From positions 11,458-75,457 of the forward strand of contig JBQLZO010000092.1 in the NCBI GenBank assembly GCA_052168315.1: a stretch of DNA of 64,000 bases, in the 5' to 3' direction. The notes under the pieces were generated by a model. That model ran no database searches, was not told where the DNA came from, and saw only the letters and a list, made by a program, of their open reading frames with translations. Of the stretch, positions 8,344-17,181 are shown one piece after another. Every line of letters begins with the position of its first letter. The stretch's first letter is position 1. The DNA comes from JBQLZO01 sp052168315 (lineage in GTDB: Bacteria > Planctomycetota > Phycisphaerae > Phycisphaerales > UBA1924). The translations under genes and the position numbers were made by a program.

Positions 8344-9741
8344 TCAGTTGGCGGATGGATCGGTGTCGGCGGCGATGTTCATGCCCATGAGGGTGAGCCT
8401 GTTGGGTTGCCGCGGGGCGGGGCCGAGGAGGAGGTACTGGCGATCGGGCTGCCCGATGATGAGCCTTGGGACGAACGGTTCGGAGAGGATCCGGCTGGGC
8501 GGCGCGGCATCGCGGATTCCGCGGGCGCGTGCTGGGGTGAGGAGGTGCTGGTGGACGAGTCCCTCGGGGACGGCGACGAACGCGCCGATGGGGGCGCCGC
8601 CGTCGGGGTTGAGGCTCCATGCGCCGGCGATGGAGCGCGGGGCGAGGGTTGTGAGCCGGGCGTTGGTGGTGTCGATGATGACCATGGCCGCGAGCCCGGG
8701 GTGGAAGATGAGCGCGAGATCGCCGGGGAATTCGGCGGCGGCGGGGGTGTTGGTCGCGGGCGCGCCGCGCGCGGTGACGCGTGATGGCGGCTGGAGGATC
8801 TGGGCGGGCTGGGTTGCCTGGTAGGCGCGGATGAGCCCATCGCCGATGGGGCCGAGGTCGATGCGGGCGCGCGATCCGGTGATTCTGAACCGCGCATTGT
8901 TGCGGTCGATGGTGTGCAGGTGGGCGGTGAGGCGTTCGGGTTCGAGGGCGAGGGCGATGAGGGTTCGCTCGTCGGGTGTGATGATGGGGAAGACGAGGGA
9001 TGCCGAGGCGTTGACGGTTGTTTCGCGTCCGGTCTCGGTGTCGCGGCAGACGATGGTCCAGCGGTTGTCGGCGATGTCGCGTCGGCACCACGCGAGGGTG
9101 TTACCGACGAGCACTGCGTGTGCGTTGACCTGCTGGGTGGTGACGAGCCAGTCGATCTCACCGGTGGCCCAGGCGAGGAGCCCGATCCATCGGGAGCCAT
9201 CGGCGCGCGGGGATTCGACGAGGACGCCGCGCGTGTCGGCGGAGCGTGAGAGCAGGAGCCCGCGGGTGTCCTGCGGCCAGTTGATGCGCTGCGGCCTGAG
9301 GTCGGGCGCATCCGGCTCGGGGAGTTGGTGCGCGACGATCTGCGTGCGGGGGATGGAGGCGCCGGGCTGGGCGAGGATGGTGGGCCAGTCGGGGGGCTCG
9401 CCGGTCTGCGAGGCGATATTGCGTGCGTTGGGAGAGATGAGCGGGAGGACCTGGGCGTCGAAGTCGATCATGCCGATGGGCTGGACGGCGATGCGCACGG
9501 CGGAGCGGACGGTGCTGGCTTCGGTGGCGGGGCGGGCGACGGGCCCCTGCGTGATGGCACCGGAATTCGATTCACCGGTGGGGCGTGGTTGCCCGGGGCG
9601 GGACTGGACGCCGAACGAGTCTGTCGGCCGCTGGACCCGTTCGGTGACGCAGCCGGTCAGCGAGGCGCTGAGGCAGAGCGCTGCGAGGAAGGGCGCCGCG
9701 GCGCGGGGTGGGACCGGGGGATGTGGGGTGTGCGTTGGCAT
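8344..9741 (-). CDS. lipoprotein of unknown function at the 3' end of the T2SS gene run
   Basis: 465 residues. A signal sequence ends with lipobox SLTGC (Cys ~31), predicting a lipid-anchored exported protein. The body is rich in beta-strand-type segments with repeated pieces such as GRWTIVCRDTETGRE-like turns and SLVFPIITPDERTLIALAL. This is compatible with a beta-propeller but shows no clear family signature. It starts 48 bases after the secretin stop in the same direction, so it is probably co-transcribed and may be an outer-membrane accessory (for example a pilotin-like partner). That role is inferred from position only. Confidence 0.65.
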   Translation of the reverse strand: MPTHTPHPPVPPRAAAPFLAALCLSASLTGCVTERVQRPTDSFGVQSRPGQPRPTGESNSGAITQGPVARPATEASTVRSAVRIAVQPIGMIDFDAQVLPLISPNARNIASQTGEPPDWPTILAQPGASIPRTQIVAHQLPEPDAPDLRPQRINWPQDTRGLLLSRSADTRGVLVESPRADGSRWIGLLAWATGEIDWLVTTQQVNAHAVLVGNTLAWCRRDIADNRWTIVCRDTETGRETTVNASASLVFPIITPDERTLIALALEPERLTAHLHTIDRNNARFRITGSRARIDLGPIGDGLIRAYQATQPAQILQPPSRVTARGAPATNTPAAAEFPGDLALIFHPGLAAMVIIDTTNARLTTLAPRSIAGAWSLNPDGGAPIGAFVAVPEGLVHQHLLTPARARGIRDAAPPSRILSEPFVPRLIIGQPDRQYLLLGPAPRQPNRLTLMGMNIAADTDPSAN

Positions 9742-9789
9742 GTCGGGCGTTGGCGGCGCGATCGCGTGCGGGAGCGCGCGGTGGGGGTG

Positions 9790-12270
9790 TCAGCCCTGGG
9801 GCGGGGCGGGATTGTTCGCGTCGGTCCCGGGGGGGGGCTCGGGTGTGATGGGCTCGGGGACGCCGCCGCTCTGTTTGCGGAGTTCTTCGAGGTCGTCGTC
9901 GAGCGTGTCCCTGAGGGTGTTGAGGCGCTGGCGGTAGGGGGCGTTGACGGTGTCCATCTCGGTGGGATTGTCGACGACGATGGGCGTGATGAAGGCGACG
10001 AGTTCGGAGGTGGCGACCTCTCGGTCCATGGACTGGAAGAGGAGCCCGATGAGGGGGATGTCGCCGAGGAGGGGGACCTTGCGGCGGACATCGGACTCTT
10101 CGGATCGGAGGATGCCGGAGATGACGACGGTCTGCTGGTCGCGGATGATGAGCTGGGTTGTGGTTTCGCGGCGATCGACGATGAACTGGTTGTTGATGCT
10201 CACGCCGGGCGCGATGGATGAGAGTTCGAGGTTGACTCGGAGGTCGACATCGCGGTTCACGGTGATGCGCGGTCGGACGCGGAGCTGGATTCCGACGGCG
10301 CGGTAGTCGGTGGACTGGATGAGCGAGCCCTGGTCGGTGGTCTGCGAGTCGGTGATGAAGGGGATGTCCTGGCCGTCGAAGAACTCGGCTTCCTGGTTGT
10401 CCGCGGTGAAGATGCGCGGCTCGGAGAGGATGTTGACGGCGGTCTTCTGGGCGAGCGCCTGGAGGATGACATTGAGGTCGACATTGGCGTTGAGGACGGA
10501 GGTGTTGAAGAGCGAGCCGACGAAGTCGTCCTGTGTTCCCTCGGCGTCGAACCCGATCGAGAACGCGTTGTCGGGGTTCTCGGGCGAGATGTTGGACGAG
10601 GACCAGCGGAGCCCGAGGGAGGTGGCATCGGCGAGGGAGATCTCGGCGATGACGGCGGAGATGAGGACCTGCCTGCCTGGCTGGTCGAGCTTCTCGAGCA
10701 GGTCGACGACGGACTGTCGGTACTCGGGTGGCGAGAGGATCATGACGGCGTTCTGGCGCCAGACGGGGACGATTCGGATGCGGCCAACGAGGTTGGATGC
10801 GCCGCGGTTCTCGGTGGGGACGCGGGCGCTCTGCCACCAGAACTGGAGGAGGTCGGGGGTGTCTGCGGCGTCGTCGCCGGTGTCTGCGGGGTCCTGGGAG
10901 AAGGGGGAGACGGAGGTGCCGCCCTCGGAGAGCCCGGATTCTGCGCGGCGGATCTCGGCGATGGTGCCCTCGGTGGCGAGCAGGGCGTTGAGTTGTTCGG
11001 CGAGTTCCTCGGCGTTGGCGTGCTTGAGTTCGACGATCTCGGGGAGCCCGACATCCTGTGGCTGGTCGAGTCCCCGGATGATCTCGTCGATGACGAAGAG
11101 GTTGTCGGGCGACTTTGCGATGACGACGAGGCGTCCGGCTTCGGGGAGTGCCTGGAAGGTGAACTGGCCGGCGAGGCGGCCGACACCGCTGGAGGCGCCG
11201 CCCTGTGTGGTGCCGGGCTGGCCGAAGAGCCCGAGGAGCAGGTCGCGGACCTTGATGGGGTCTGAGTGTTCGAGGTCGTAGATGCGTGGGACGACGGCCT
11301 CTTCGCGGAGGGGCTGGTCCCAGACCTCATCGACGAGCTGGGCGATCTGCTGGACGATGGATTCTTCGGCGACGACGGTGACCGAGTTCTGCTGGGCGTT
11401 GGCGGTGACGCGGAGGTTGGCGCTGGGGGTCGCGGAGGACTGGTCCTCTTCCTGCTGCGGGCGTCCGCGGAAGAAGTTCATGCGTTGCTGCTGTTCGCTC
11501 TGGGCGCCCTGCGCATCGTCATCCTCGAAGAGCTCGCGGATGTTCTCGGCGACCTGCTCTGCGTCGGCGAATCGGAGGCGGAAGGTCTGGGTGCCGAGGG
11601 AGGTCTCGCTGGGTCTGTCGAGCGAGTTGACGAGGCGTTCCATGCGCTGGAGCAGCGCGATGTTGCCGCGGACGACAATGGCGTTGGACTGCTCGTCGAT
11701 GGCGAGGCGGGCGTAGGAGGGCAGCGCATCTTCGAGGACGGTTTCCATGTTCTTGGCGTTGTTGTACCGCAGCGAGAAGACTTTCTCGGCGATGTTGCCG
11801 ACATCCTGCCGGTCGAGGACCGATTCGTCGGGGCCGATGACGAGGACATCCTGTCGGTCGATCTCTTCGATGTTGCGGAGGAGGATGATGTCGGCGCGTT
11901 CGACGACGGCGACGCCGGCCTGCTGGAGGGCGAGGAAGACATAGTCGAGGGCGAGCGACTGGGGGATGGGCTCATCATTGATGATGGTGATGCGGAGGTT
12001 GAGCACATCGCGCTGGGGTAGGACGATTTTGCCCGTGGACTCGACGATGAAGGGGATGACCTTCTCGACGGTGACATCGCGGAAGGCGAGGGTGGTGGTC
12101 TGGCCTTCCGTCGGGCGGCGGCCGAGGGCGTCGCGCCCGGGGGGCGTGTCCTGCTGCGCGAGCGAGGCGGGGGCGCCGGCGGCGAGGATGAGTGCGGCCG
12201 CGGCGGCGGAGGCGAGGATCGCCCGGGCCGGGTTCGCGGTCGTGCGTGGTTGAGCGCTGCGTTGGGGCAT
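9790..12270 (-). CDS. gspD: type II secretion system secretin GspD
   Basis: 826 residues with a signal peptide ending near ASLAQQ. The periplasmic N-domains follow (FRDVTVEKVIPFIVESTGK, then several KH-like repeats: VFSLRYNNAKNMETVL, FRLRFADAEQVAENI, IYDLEHSDPIKVRDLL). The C-terminal secretin barrel has RQVLISAVIAEIS and the hallmark VPLLGDIPLIGLLFQ near residues 770-785. GspD forms the outer-membrane channel through which folded T2SS substrates exit. A Gln/Asp-rich insert (DDDAQGAQSEQQQR) breaks the third N-domain region, and a ~70-residue Asp/Ser-rich insert precedes the barrel. Position at the operon end fits the other gsp genes. Confidence 0.92.
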   Translation of the reverse strand: MPQRSAQPRTTANPARAILASAAAAALILAAGAPASLAQQDTPPGRDALGRRPTEGQTTTLAFRDVTVEKVIPFIVESTGKIVLPQRDVLNLRITIINDEPIPQSLALDYVFLALQQAGVAVVERADIILLRNIEEIDRQDVLVIGPDESVLDRQDVGNIAEKVFSLRYNNAKNMETVLEDALPSYARLAIDEQSNAIVVRGNIALLQRMERLVNSLDRPSETSLGTQTFRLRFADAEQVAENIRELFEDDDAQGAQSEQQQRMNFFRGRPQQEEDQSSATPSANLRVTANAQQNSVTVVAEESIVQQIAQLVDEVWDQPLREEAVVPRIYDLEHSDPIKVRDLLLGLFGQPGTTQGGASSGVGRLAGQFTFQALPEAGRLVVIAKSPDNLFVIDEIIRGLDQPQDVGLPEIVELKHANAEELAEQLNALLATEGTIAEIRRAESGLSEGGTSVSPFSQDPADTGDDAADTPDLLQFWWQSARVPTENRGASNLVGRIRIVPVWRQNAVMILSPPEYRQSVVDLLEKLDQPGRQVLISAVIAEISLADATSLGLRWSSSNISPENPDNAFSIGFDAEGTQDDFVGSLFNTSVLNANVDLNVILQALAQKTAVNILSEPRIFTADNQEAEFFDGQDIPFITDSQTTDQGSLIQSTDYRAVGIQLRVRPRITVNRDVDLRVNLELSSIAPGVSINNQFIVDRRETTTQLIIRDQQTVVISGILRSEESDVRRKVPLLGDIPLIGLLFQSMDREVATSELVAFITPIVVDNPTEMDTVNAPYRQRLNTLRDTLDDDLEELRKQSGGVPEPITPEPPPGTDANNPAPPQG

Positions 12271-12369
12271 GGTGGTCCTCGGTCGTTGCGGTGTGGCGCT
12301 GTGTGCCTTGCGTCGGCGTCTTGTTGGGTGTGGTGTCGGGTGTGTGGCCCGGGCGGTCTGTGATCGTGG

Positions 12370-12999
12370 TCAGTTCGATTCGGCGGTCGATTCGGCCGGT
12401 GGTTCCTGGGCGCCGATCTCCCTTGGCGGGGGCGGCGGATCTTCGAGGAACTCGGCGGTGGTGCGTTCGAAGAGGGGGACATCGAACTCGACGCCGTTCC
12501 ATCGGAGCTTGGCCGACCATGGCGGTCGGGTGGAGACGACGGTGACGCCCGAAGCTTCCTCGCCGATGCGGAGTCGTCGATCGTTCTCGAACCAGACGAC
12601 ATCGCCCATCATGGCGATGATGGCGGGCCCGGAGTAGCGGGAGGGCGGTGGCGGCGGGGGGGGTGGGGCGTCGTCCTCATCGTCCTCCTCGACCACGGGG
12701 CGGGGCGGTGGGGGCGGCGGCGGCGGGGGTGGCGGCGCCGGCGGTGTGAAGAACGGGGAGCGTCCGGTGAGGCGGTCGCGGTTGGTGGCGACGCGCTGCT
12801 CGTAGCGCTCGGCCCATGCCGTGGGATCGCGGAGCGATTCGGCGCTGGTCGGGCCAGCCCATGGGAGCCGGACGAGCGTTGCGATGGCGACGAAGAAGGC
12901 GATGGCGAGCGCGAGGGTGGCGACGACCGCGGCGGCGATTCCGAATGGGCCGATACGGCCGGCGGCATCCTTGAATTGGTCTGCGAGTGGGTGGTTCAT
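12370..12999 (-). CDS. GspC/PilP-like inner-membrane protein with polyproline linker
   Basis: 209 residues. A cytoplasmic N-terminus is followed by one membrane helix (~18-42, PFGIAAAVVATLALAIAFFV). A very Pro-rich linker comes next, with two runs of 8-11 prolines separated by acidic EEDDEDD. The last ~75 residues form a small beta domain (PAIIAMMGDVVWFENDRR, GVTVVSTRPPWSAKLRWNGV) that resembles the HR/PilP domain of GspC. By analogy it would link the inner-membrane platform to the secretin encoded next. The assignment rests on architecture and position rather than a strong motif. The start overlaps the stop of the upstream gene by ATGA. Confidence 0.6.
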   Translation of the reverse strand: MNHPLADQFKDAAGRIGPFGIAAAVVATLALAIAFFVAIATLVRLPWAGPTSAESLRDPTAWAERYEQRVATNRDRLTGRSPFFTPPAPPPPPPPPPPPRPVVEEDDEDDAPPPPPPPPSRYSGPAIIAMMGDVVWFENDRRLRIGEEASGVTVVSTRPPWSAKLRWNGVEFDVPLFERTTAEFLEDPPPPPREIGAQEPPAESTAESN

Positions 13000-13658
13000 G
13001 TGCCGCCTCCGGTGTTGGGGGCGAGCACCCAGACCTCCGGGCTGATGGTGCCCGAGAGGAAACCGCGGGCATCGCGTTCGGCGCGGCGGACGGAGGCCTG
13101 GCGGACCATGGTGACTTCGGGAGCGCGTTCGAGATCGGCGAGGACACCGAGGACGGCGTCGGGCGAGCCTTCGAGCTGGATGTCGAACCCGACACGGACG
13201 ATGCGTCGTCCGGCTGGGATGGCCGAGTCGTCGAGGGCGCCGCGTGGGATGGGGATGGGGCGGGCCTGGGTGAGGTCCCACGCGGTGAATCCGCGGTCGG
13301 TGAGGATCTGTGTGACGCGGGCGCGGAGCTGGGCGGAGCGCTCATCTTGCTCGCCGAGGGGCATGATGGCGCCGAGGTCGGTGATGGCCGAGGCGAGTTC
13401 GCCCTGGGCGCGTTCGAGGGATGCGAGGCGTTGTTCGAGGCGCTCGACGCGGTCGCGGGCGGATTGTGCTTGGGCGCGCGAATCCGCGGTGGCGACGAGG
13501 GTGGGCTCGATGATCGCGAAGTAGGCGACGAGCGCGAGCACGAACCATGTGAGCCAGCGGGCCGAGCGCGGGAGGCGTCCGAAGCGATCGCGGATGGATG
13601 CGAGCATGGCGGCGGTCGCGGGGTCGCGTCTGGATTGGTTCGTGGTGTGGTTGGGCAT
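12996..13658 (-). CDS. GspM/PilO-like T2SS platform protein
   Basis: 220 residues: a short cytoplasmic N-terminus, one membrane helix (WLTWFVLALVAYFAIIEPTL), a coiled-coil segment rich in Arg, Glu and Ala (SARDRVERLEQRLASLERAQ), and a ferredoxin-like periplasmic domain (IVRVGFDIQLEGSPDAVLGV, LERAPEVTMVRQASVRR). That order is the one seen in GspM and PilO, which dimerise with GspL/PilN in the inner-membrane platform. It lies directly between the L-like and C-like genes, five bases after the former. Confidence 0.75.
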   Translation of the reverse strand: MPNHTTNQSRRDPATAAMLASIRDRFGRLPRSARWLTWFVLALVAYFAIIEPTLVATADSRAQAQSARDRVERLEQRLASLERAQGELASAITDLGAIMPLGEQDERSAQLRARVTQILTDRGFTAWDLTQARPIPIPRGALDDSAIPAGRRIVRVGFDIQLEGSPDAVLGVLADLERAPEVTMVRQASVRRAERDARGFLSGTISPEVWVLAPNTGGGT

Positions 13659-13663
13659 CGGGG

Positions 13664-15766
13664 TCAGGCGCCTCTTCTTTTCTGGAGTTCGGCGCGGAAC
13701 ATCTCGACCTCTTCTTCGAGTCGTTGGCGGTCGGCGTCTTCGATGTCCCTGCGGGTGGAGGCGAGGCGGCGTTTGACGAACTGGTCGCGCAGGGCCGCGT
13801 CATCGAGGGCCGCGACCTGCTCTTGTGTGATGGGCTCGGGGATGGGGTCGGGCTCGGAGGGGGTCTCGCCGGGGCGCTCGAAGGCGGCGCGGCGGTCGGG
13901 GCGGTCGGCGGCGGGCTGGTCGGAGCCCGAGGTTGGGTCGGCGTCCGCGACGGCGGGCGGGTCGGCGGGAGGAGCGGCCGGGGTGGATGCGGGCGTGGAG
14001 GATGGTGAGGATGCGCCGGTTGGTTTGGGTGTCGTGGGGCGCGGGCGGGCGGCGGCGGGATTGGCGAACTTCGTACCCTCGGTGGCGCCGGGGGTGTTAA
14101 GGAATTCCCGGGCGCGCTCGCCATAGAGGATCACGGCGAGGGGGGTCTCGGCGTAGTTGGACTCGAGGCTGCGGGCTTCGGCGTAGGGGTTGGCGATCTG
14201 GACGGTGACCTGGAACTCGACGGGGCGTGAGGTGGACTCGGCATCCCTGCGCTGCGATCGGTCGAGCACGCCACCGGTGAAGACGCCGGTGGTGTTGAGC
14301 GTCTGGACGAACTCGTTGACGATCTGCTGGTCGTCGGCGACGCCCCGGAGGACGATGCGCTCTCCGACGGCGAGCTGGATGGAGTCGAGGTCAGCGCCGA
14401 TCGGCAGCGCAGCGCTGGCGTCTGCGAGGAGCTTGGTCAGCGGCCATCGGAGTTGCCGCACGGCGCGGTAGAGGGCGAGTTGCGCGGTGACATCATCGGA
14501 TTCGCGCCAGGATGCGAGGGCGTATCGGACGGGGTTGTCGCGGAGTTCATCGAGTGACTGGGAGGATGAGCGTGCGCCGGTGGCCTCGCTGAGGCGTTGT
14601 TCGAGCGTGGCGGCGCGCGCCTGGAGCGTGGCGCGTTCGAGCGTGGCGGCCGCCCAGGGGAAGAGCAGGGCGACGGCGATGCCGGCGGCGATCGCGAGCG
14701 CGGCGACGGCGGGGCGTGCGAGGGCGGCGGTGGCGCGATCGAGCGCGGTGCGCTGTTTCGTGGGCGGGTCGGGGCGGATCGAGAAGAGCGGATCGGTGGG
14801 GTCGGCGGCGAGGCGCTCGGTCGCGAGCAGCGCTGCGCCCAGTGTGGGCGCGAACTCGGCGAGCCAGTCCGGGGTGATGGGCGGATTGGATGATGGCGAT
14901 GCGAAGGCGATGCGGGCGCAGAGCCGTTCGAGCGTTCCGGAGTCGATGGCGATCGCGGATGCGAGCCGGTCGACGGAGGCGGTCTGGAGCGGCGCGGTGA
15001 TGGCGACGCTGGCGGCGGCGGCGTCGGCCTGGTCGCGCGCGGTGGCGGCGGGATCGGCGCTGGGGGTGATGCGGATGGACCGTGCGATGATGCCATCGCG
15101 CCCGATGGCGGCCGCGGCGGTTCTGGCGCTTTGTCCGGTGGTGGACCACGCGAGGCTGCCGCCGGATGGATCGAGCAGTGCGAACAGCGCGACGGGTTCG
15201 GGGAGCCAGTGGCGCTGGGGCGCGCGCTGGCGCTGCTTTGGCTTGTCGTTGCCGGCGGATGCGGATGTGAGGGCGTTGAGCGCCTGGTCGACGGGATCCT
15301 CGGGTTGGTTGGCGGATGCGGCGTCGGGGACCCAGCCGGTGAGGATGCCCCTGACGAGCCCATCGCCGTTGGGCGCGGGGGTCTGGATTCGTCCCCACGC
15401 GCGTCGATGGGATGGGATGCGGGAGGGGAGTTCGGCCTCGGCGAGCAGCGCGAGGGCGGCCTGGATCTCGGCGGGATCGCCGACGGGGGTGGCCACGGGC
15501 TTGCAGATGGCGCGGTCGGCGGGGATGAGCGAGACGATCTGGTCCATGCCGCGTTCGGCGGCTCGGCGGATGAGGGCGTTGATGGCGTCGATGGAGGCGG
15601 ATTCGGCGAGGATGATGCGCCGATCGTGGAGGAGCACGAGGGTGGCCCTCTTGGCATCGCAGGCGATGGCCGCGATGCGAGAGGGCTCGGCGGGGGTGGC
15701 GGCGCCGGCGCGTGTCGTCCGTGTCGCGTTGCCGAGCGGGTTGTTGCGGCCGCCTTGCTGGCTCAT
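13664..15766 (-). CDS. GspL-like protein: PilM-type actin fold fused to PilN-type domain
   Basis: 700 residues from ATG 15766. Residues ~30-380 resemble the actin-like cytoplasmic part of PilM/GspL (IAAIACDAKRATLVLLHDRR, later ALLATERLAADPTDPLFSI). A membrane helix lies near ~395-420 (AALAIAAGIAVALLFPWAAA), followed by a coiled coil. A PilN-like periplasmic domain follows (DLDSIQLAVGERIVLRGVAD, IVNEFVQTLNTTGVF). The C-terminal ~150 residues are low-complexity Pro/Ala/Asp-rich DNA ending in an acidic coiled coil, longer than usual for GspL. In T2SS the L protein couples the GspE ATPase to the membrane platform. Its ATG overlaps the gspK stop (ATGA). Confidence 0.75.
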   Translation of the reverse strand: MSQQGGRNNPLGNATRTTRAGAATPAEPSRIAAIACDAKRATLVLLHDRRIILAESASIDAINALIRRAAERGMDQIVSLIPADRAICKPVATPVGDPAEIQAALALLAEAELPSRIPSHRRAWGRIQTPAPNGDGLVRGILTGWVPDAASANQPEDPVDQALNALTSASAGNDKPKQRQRAPQRHWLPEPVALFALLDPSGGSLAWSTTGQSARTAAAAIGRDGIIARSIRITPSADPAATARDQADAAAASVAITAPLQTASVDRLASAIAIDSGTLERLCARIAFASPSSNPPITPDWLAEFAPTLGAALLATERLAADPTDPLFSIRPDPPTKQRTALDRATAALARPAVAALAIAAGIAVALLFPWAAATLERATLQARAATLEQRLSEATGARSSSQSLDELRDNPVRYALASWRESDDVTAQLALYRAVRQLRWPLTKLLADASAALPIGADLDSIQLAVGERIVLRGVADDQQIVNEFVQTLNTTGVFTGGVLDRSQRRDAESTSRPVEFQVTVQIANPYAEARSLESNYAETPLAVILYGERAREFLNTPGATEGTKFANPAAARPRPTTPKPTGASSPSSTPASTPAAPPADPPAVADADPTSGSDQPAADRPDRRAAFERPGETPSEPDPIPEPITQEQVAALDDAALRDQFVKRRLASTRRDIEDADRQRLEEEVEMFRAELQKRRGA

Positions 15767-17181
15767 CGGACGATCATCTCCGTGATGGGGATGGGGAGTG
15801 CGGTCTGCTGGACGGTCGCCTGGATCTGGACCTCGTATCCGGTCGCGGTGTCGATGCCTCGGGAGGTGATGATGTAGGCGCTGGACTGGACATCGATGTA
15901 GCGGGCGACGATCTGGAGCTGTCCGGCGGGGATGAATTCGAGGAGGTCCAAGATAGTGTCGAAGCTGCCGCCGCGCTGGGTTCTGGCGAAGAGGAGGAGG
16001 TCTGCAGCGCCCTCGCCTGCGATGCCTCTGAAGATGGGGGTCAGTTGGAGGACATCGCGTGAGGTGGTATTGAGATTGATGCGTCCCGGAACCGGTGCGC
16101 CCTCGGGGTCGTCGAAGGTGCATCGCGCGAGGATCTGTTCGAGTTGGGCGCGGGTGAGCGGCTGGACGGCCTGCGGCTGGAGTGCGGGGTCGCCGGACTG
16201 CTGGGCCATCTGCGGGAGGGTGGTGCCGATGAAGTCGGTGAGGAAGTTCTCGCCCTGCAGCGCGTAGCTGAGGATGACGCGGGCCTGGATGGGGGTGAGG
16301 TTGTCGATGGTTGAGAGCACCTGCGCCTCGGTGGCCGCCGGGAGATAGAGGCGGGGCTCGCCATCCTCGGCGAGCACGGGCTCGACACTGGCGGTGGTGA
16401 GGTGCTCGGACCAGCCGGCGTCGAGCCTGCCATCGCGGTCGTCGTTGGGGAAGGCGGTGTCGGCATCGTCCTCGTTGGCGTCGAGGCGGTGGTTGAGGTT
16501 CCAGTCTTCGCCGCGGACTTCCTCGATGGGGATGTTGCGGACGAGTTCGAGTTCGCGGATGGTGCGCATCGGCGCGTTGCGGGGCTCATAGGGGGATGGG
16601 AATCCGGCGTAGGCGCTGCGCTCGGCGCCGAACTGCCGGATGATGTCATCGCCGTCGATCCAGTCGAGAATGGAGGCGGCGACATCCTCGGTCATGGTCT
16701 CGAGTTCCATGAGGTCTTCCATGGCGGTGGGGAAGGCGGCGAGGCGGTTGATGTTGAGCTTGGCGTGGGCGTCGAGCGGGCCGAGGCGTGAGGTGTTGTC
16801 GAACTCGTGGGTGATCTCCCAGACGGCGCCGTTGAGGTTGCCCTGCGCGACGGCGACGAGGTCGGATCGGACGAGGAATCCGCCGGGGTTCTGTCCTGTG
16901 GAGAGGGTCTGTTCGAGGCGTGCGATGATCGATTCGACGCCGGAGCGTGCGGCCCAGTAGGCGCGGACGCGAGCGACGGCTTCGCGGGAGGCACCGGCGT
17001 CGGAGAGGGCCGTGGACTGGAGCGCGAGCAGGACGACGCCGGTGACGGCCATGGCGCCGATGACGAGGATGAGGGCGAAGGAGGGGCGGTTTTGATGGCG
17101 CGAGCGGCGGGGGATGCCGGCGTGCGGGGCGGCGATGCGCGGTTCGGCGCGGCGTGATGTTGTGGGGGATGTGGTGGTCAT
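15763..17181 (-). CDS. gspK: type II secretion minor pseudopilin GspK
   Basis: 472 residues. A basic N-terminus of ~35 residues precedes the pilin-type helix SFALILVIGAMAVTGVVLLAL, followed by AYWAARSGVESIIARLEQT, which is typical of GspK. The large globular domain contains the expected KLNINRL strand, YEPRNAPMRTIRELELVRNI, and a final helix-hairpin-type region (NLNTTSRDVLQLTPIFRGI). GspK lacks the conserved Glu5 and, with I and J, caps the pseudopilus tip. It overlaps gspJ upstream and the L-like gene downstream by ATGA. Confidence 0.88.
   Translation of the reverse strand: MTTTSPTTSRRAEPRIAAPHAGIPRRSRHQNRPSFALILVIGAMAVTGVVLLALQSTALSDAGASREAVARVRAYWAARSGVESIIARLEQTLSTGQNPGGFLVRSDLVAVAQGNLNGAVWEITHEFDNTSRLGPLDAHAKLNINRLAAFPTAMEDLMELETMTEDVAASILDWIDGDDIIRQFGAERSAYAGFPSPYEPRNAPMRTIRELELVRNIPIEEVRGEDWNLNHRLDANEDDADTAFPNDDRDGRLDAGWSEHLTTASVEPVLAEDGEPRLYLPAATEAQVLSTIDNLTPIQARVILSYALQGENFLTDFIGTTLPQMAQQSGDPALQPQAVQPLTRAQLEQILARCTFDDPEGAPVPGRINLNTTSRDVLQLTPIFRGIAGEGAADLLLFARTQRGGSFDTILDLLEFIPAGQLQIVARYIDVQSSAYIITSRGIDTATGYEVQIQATVQQTALPIPITEMIVR

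Noticed and set aside
6731..9091. 786-codon minus-strand open frame antisense to the second pseudopilin
   Set aside because: The product is Arg/His/Pro-rich without domains, and the opposite strand has a clear prepilin protein and the real lipoprotein frame. It is a high-GC shadow.
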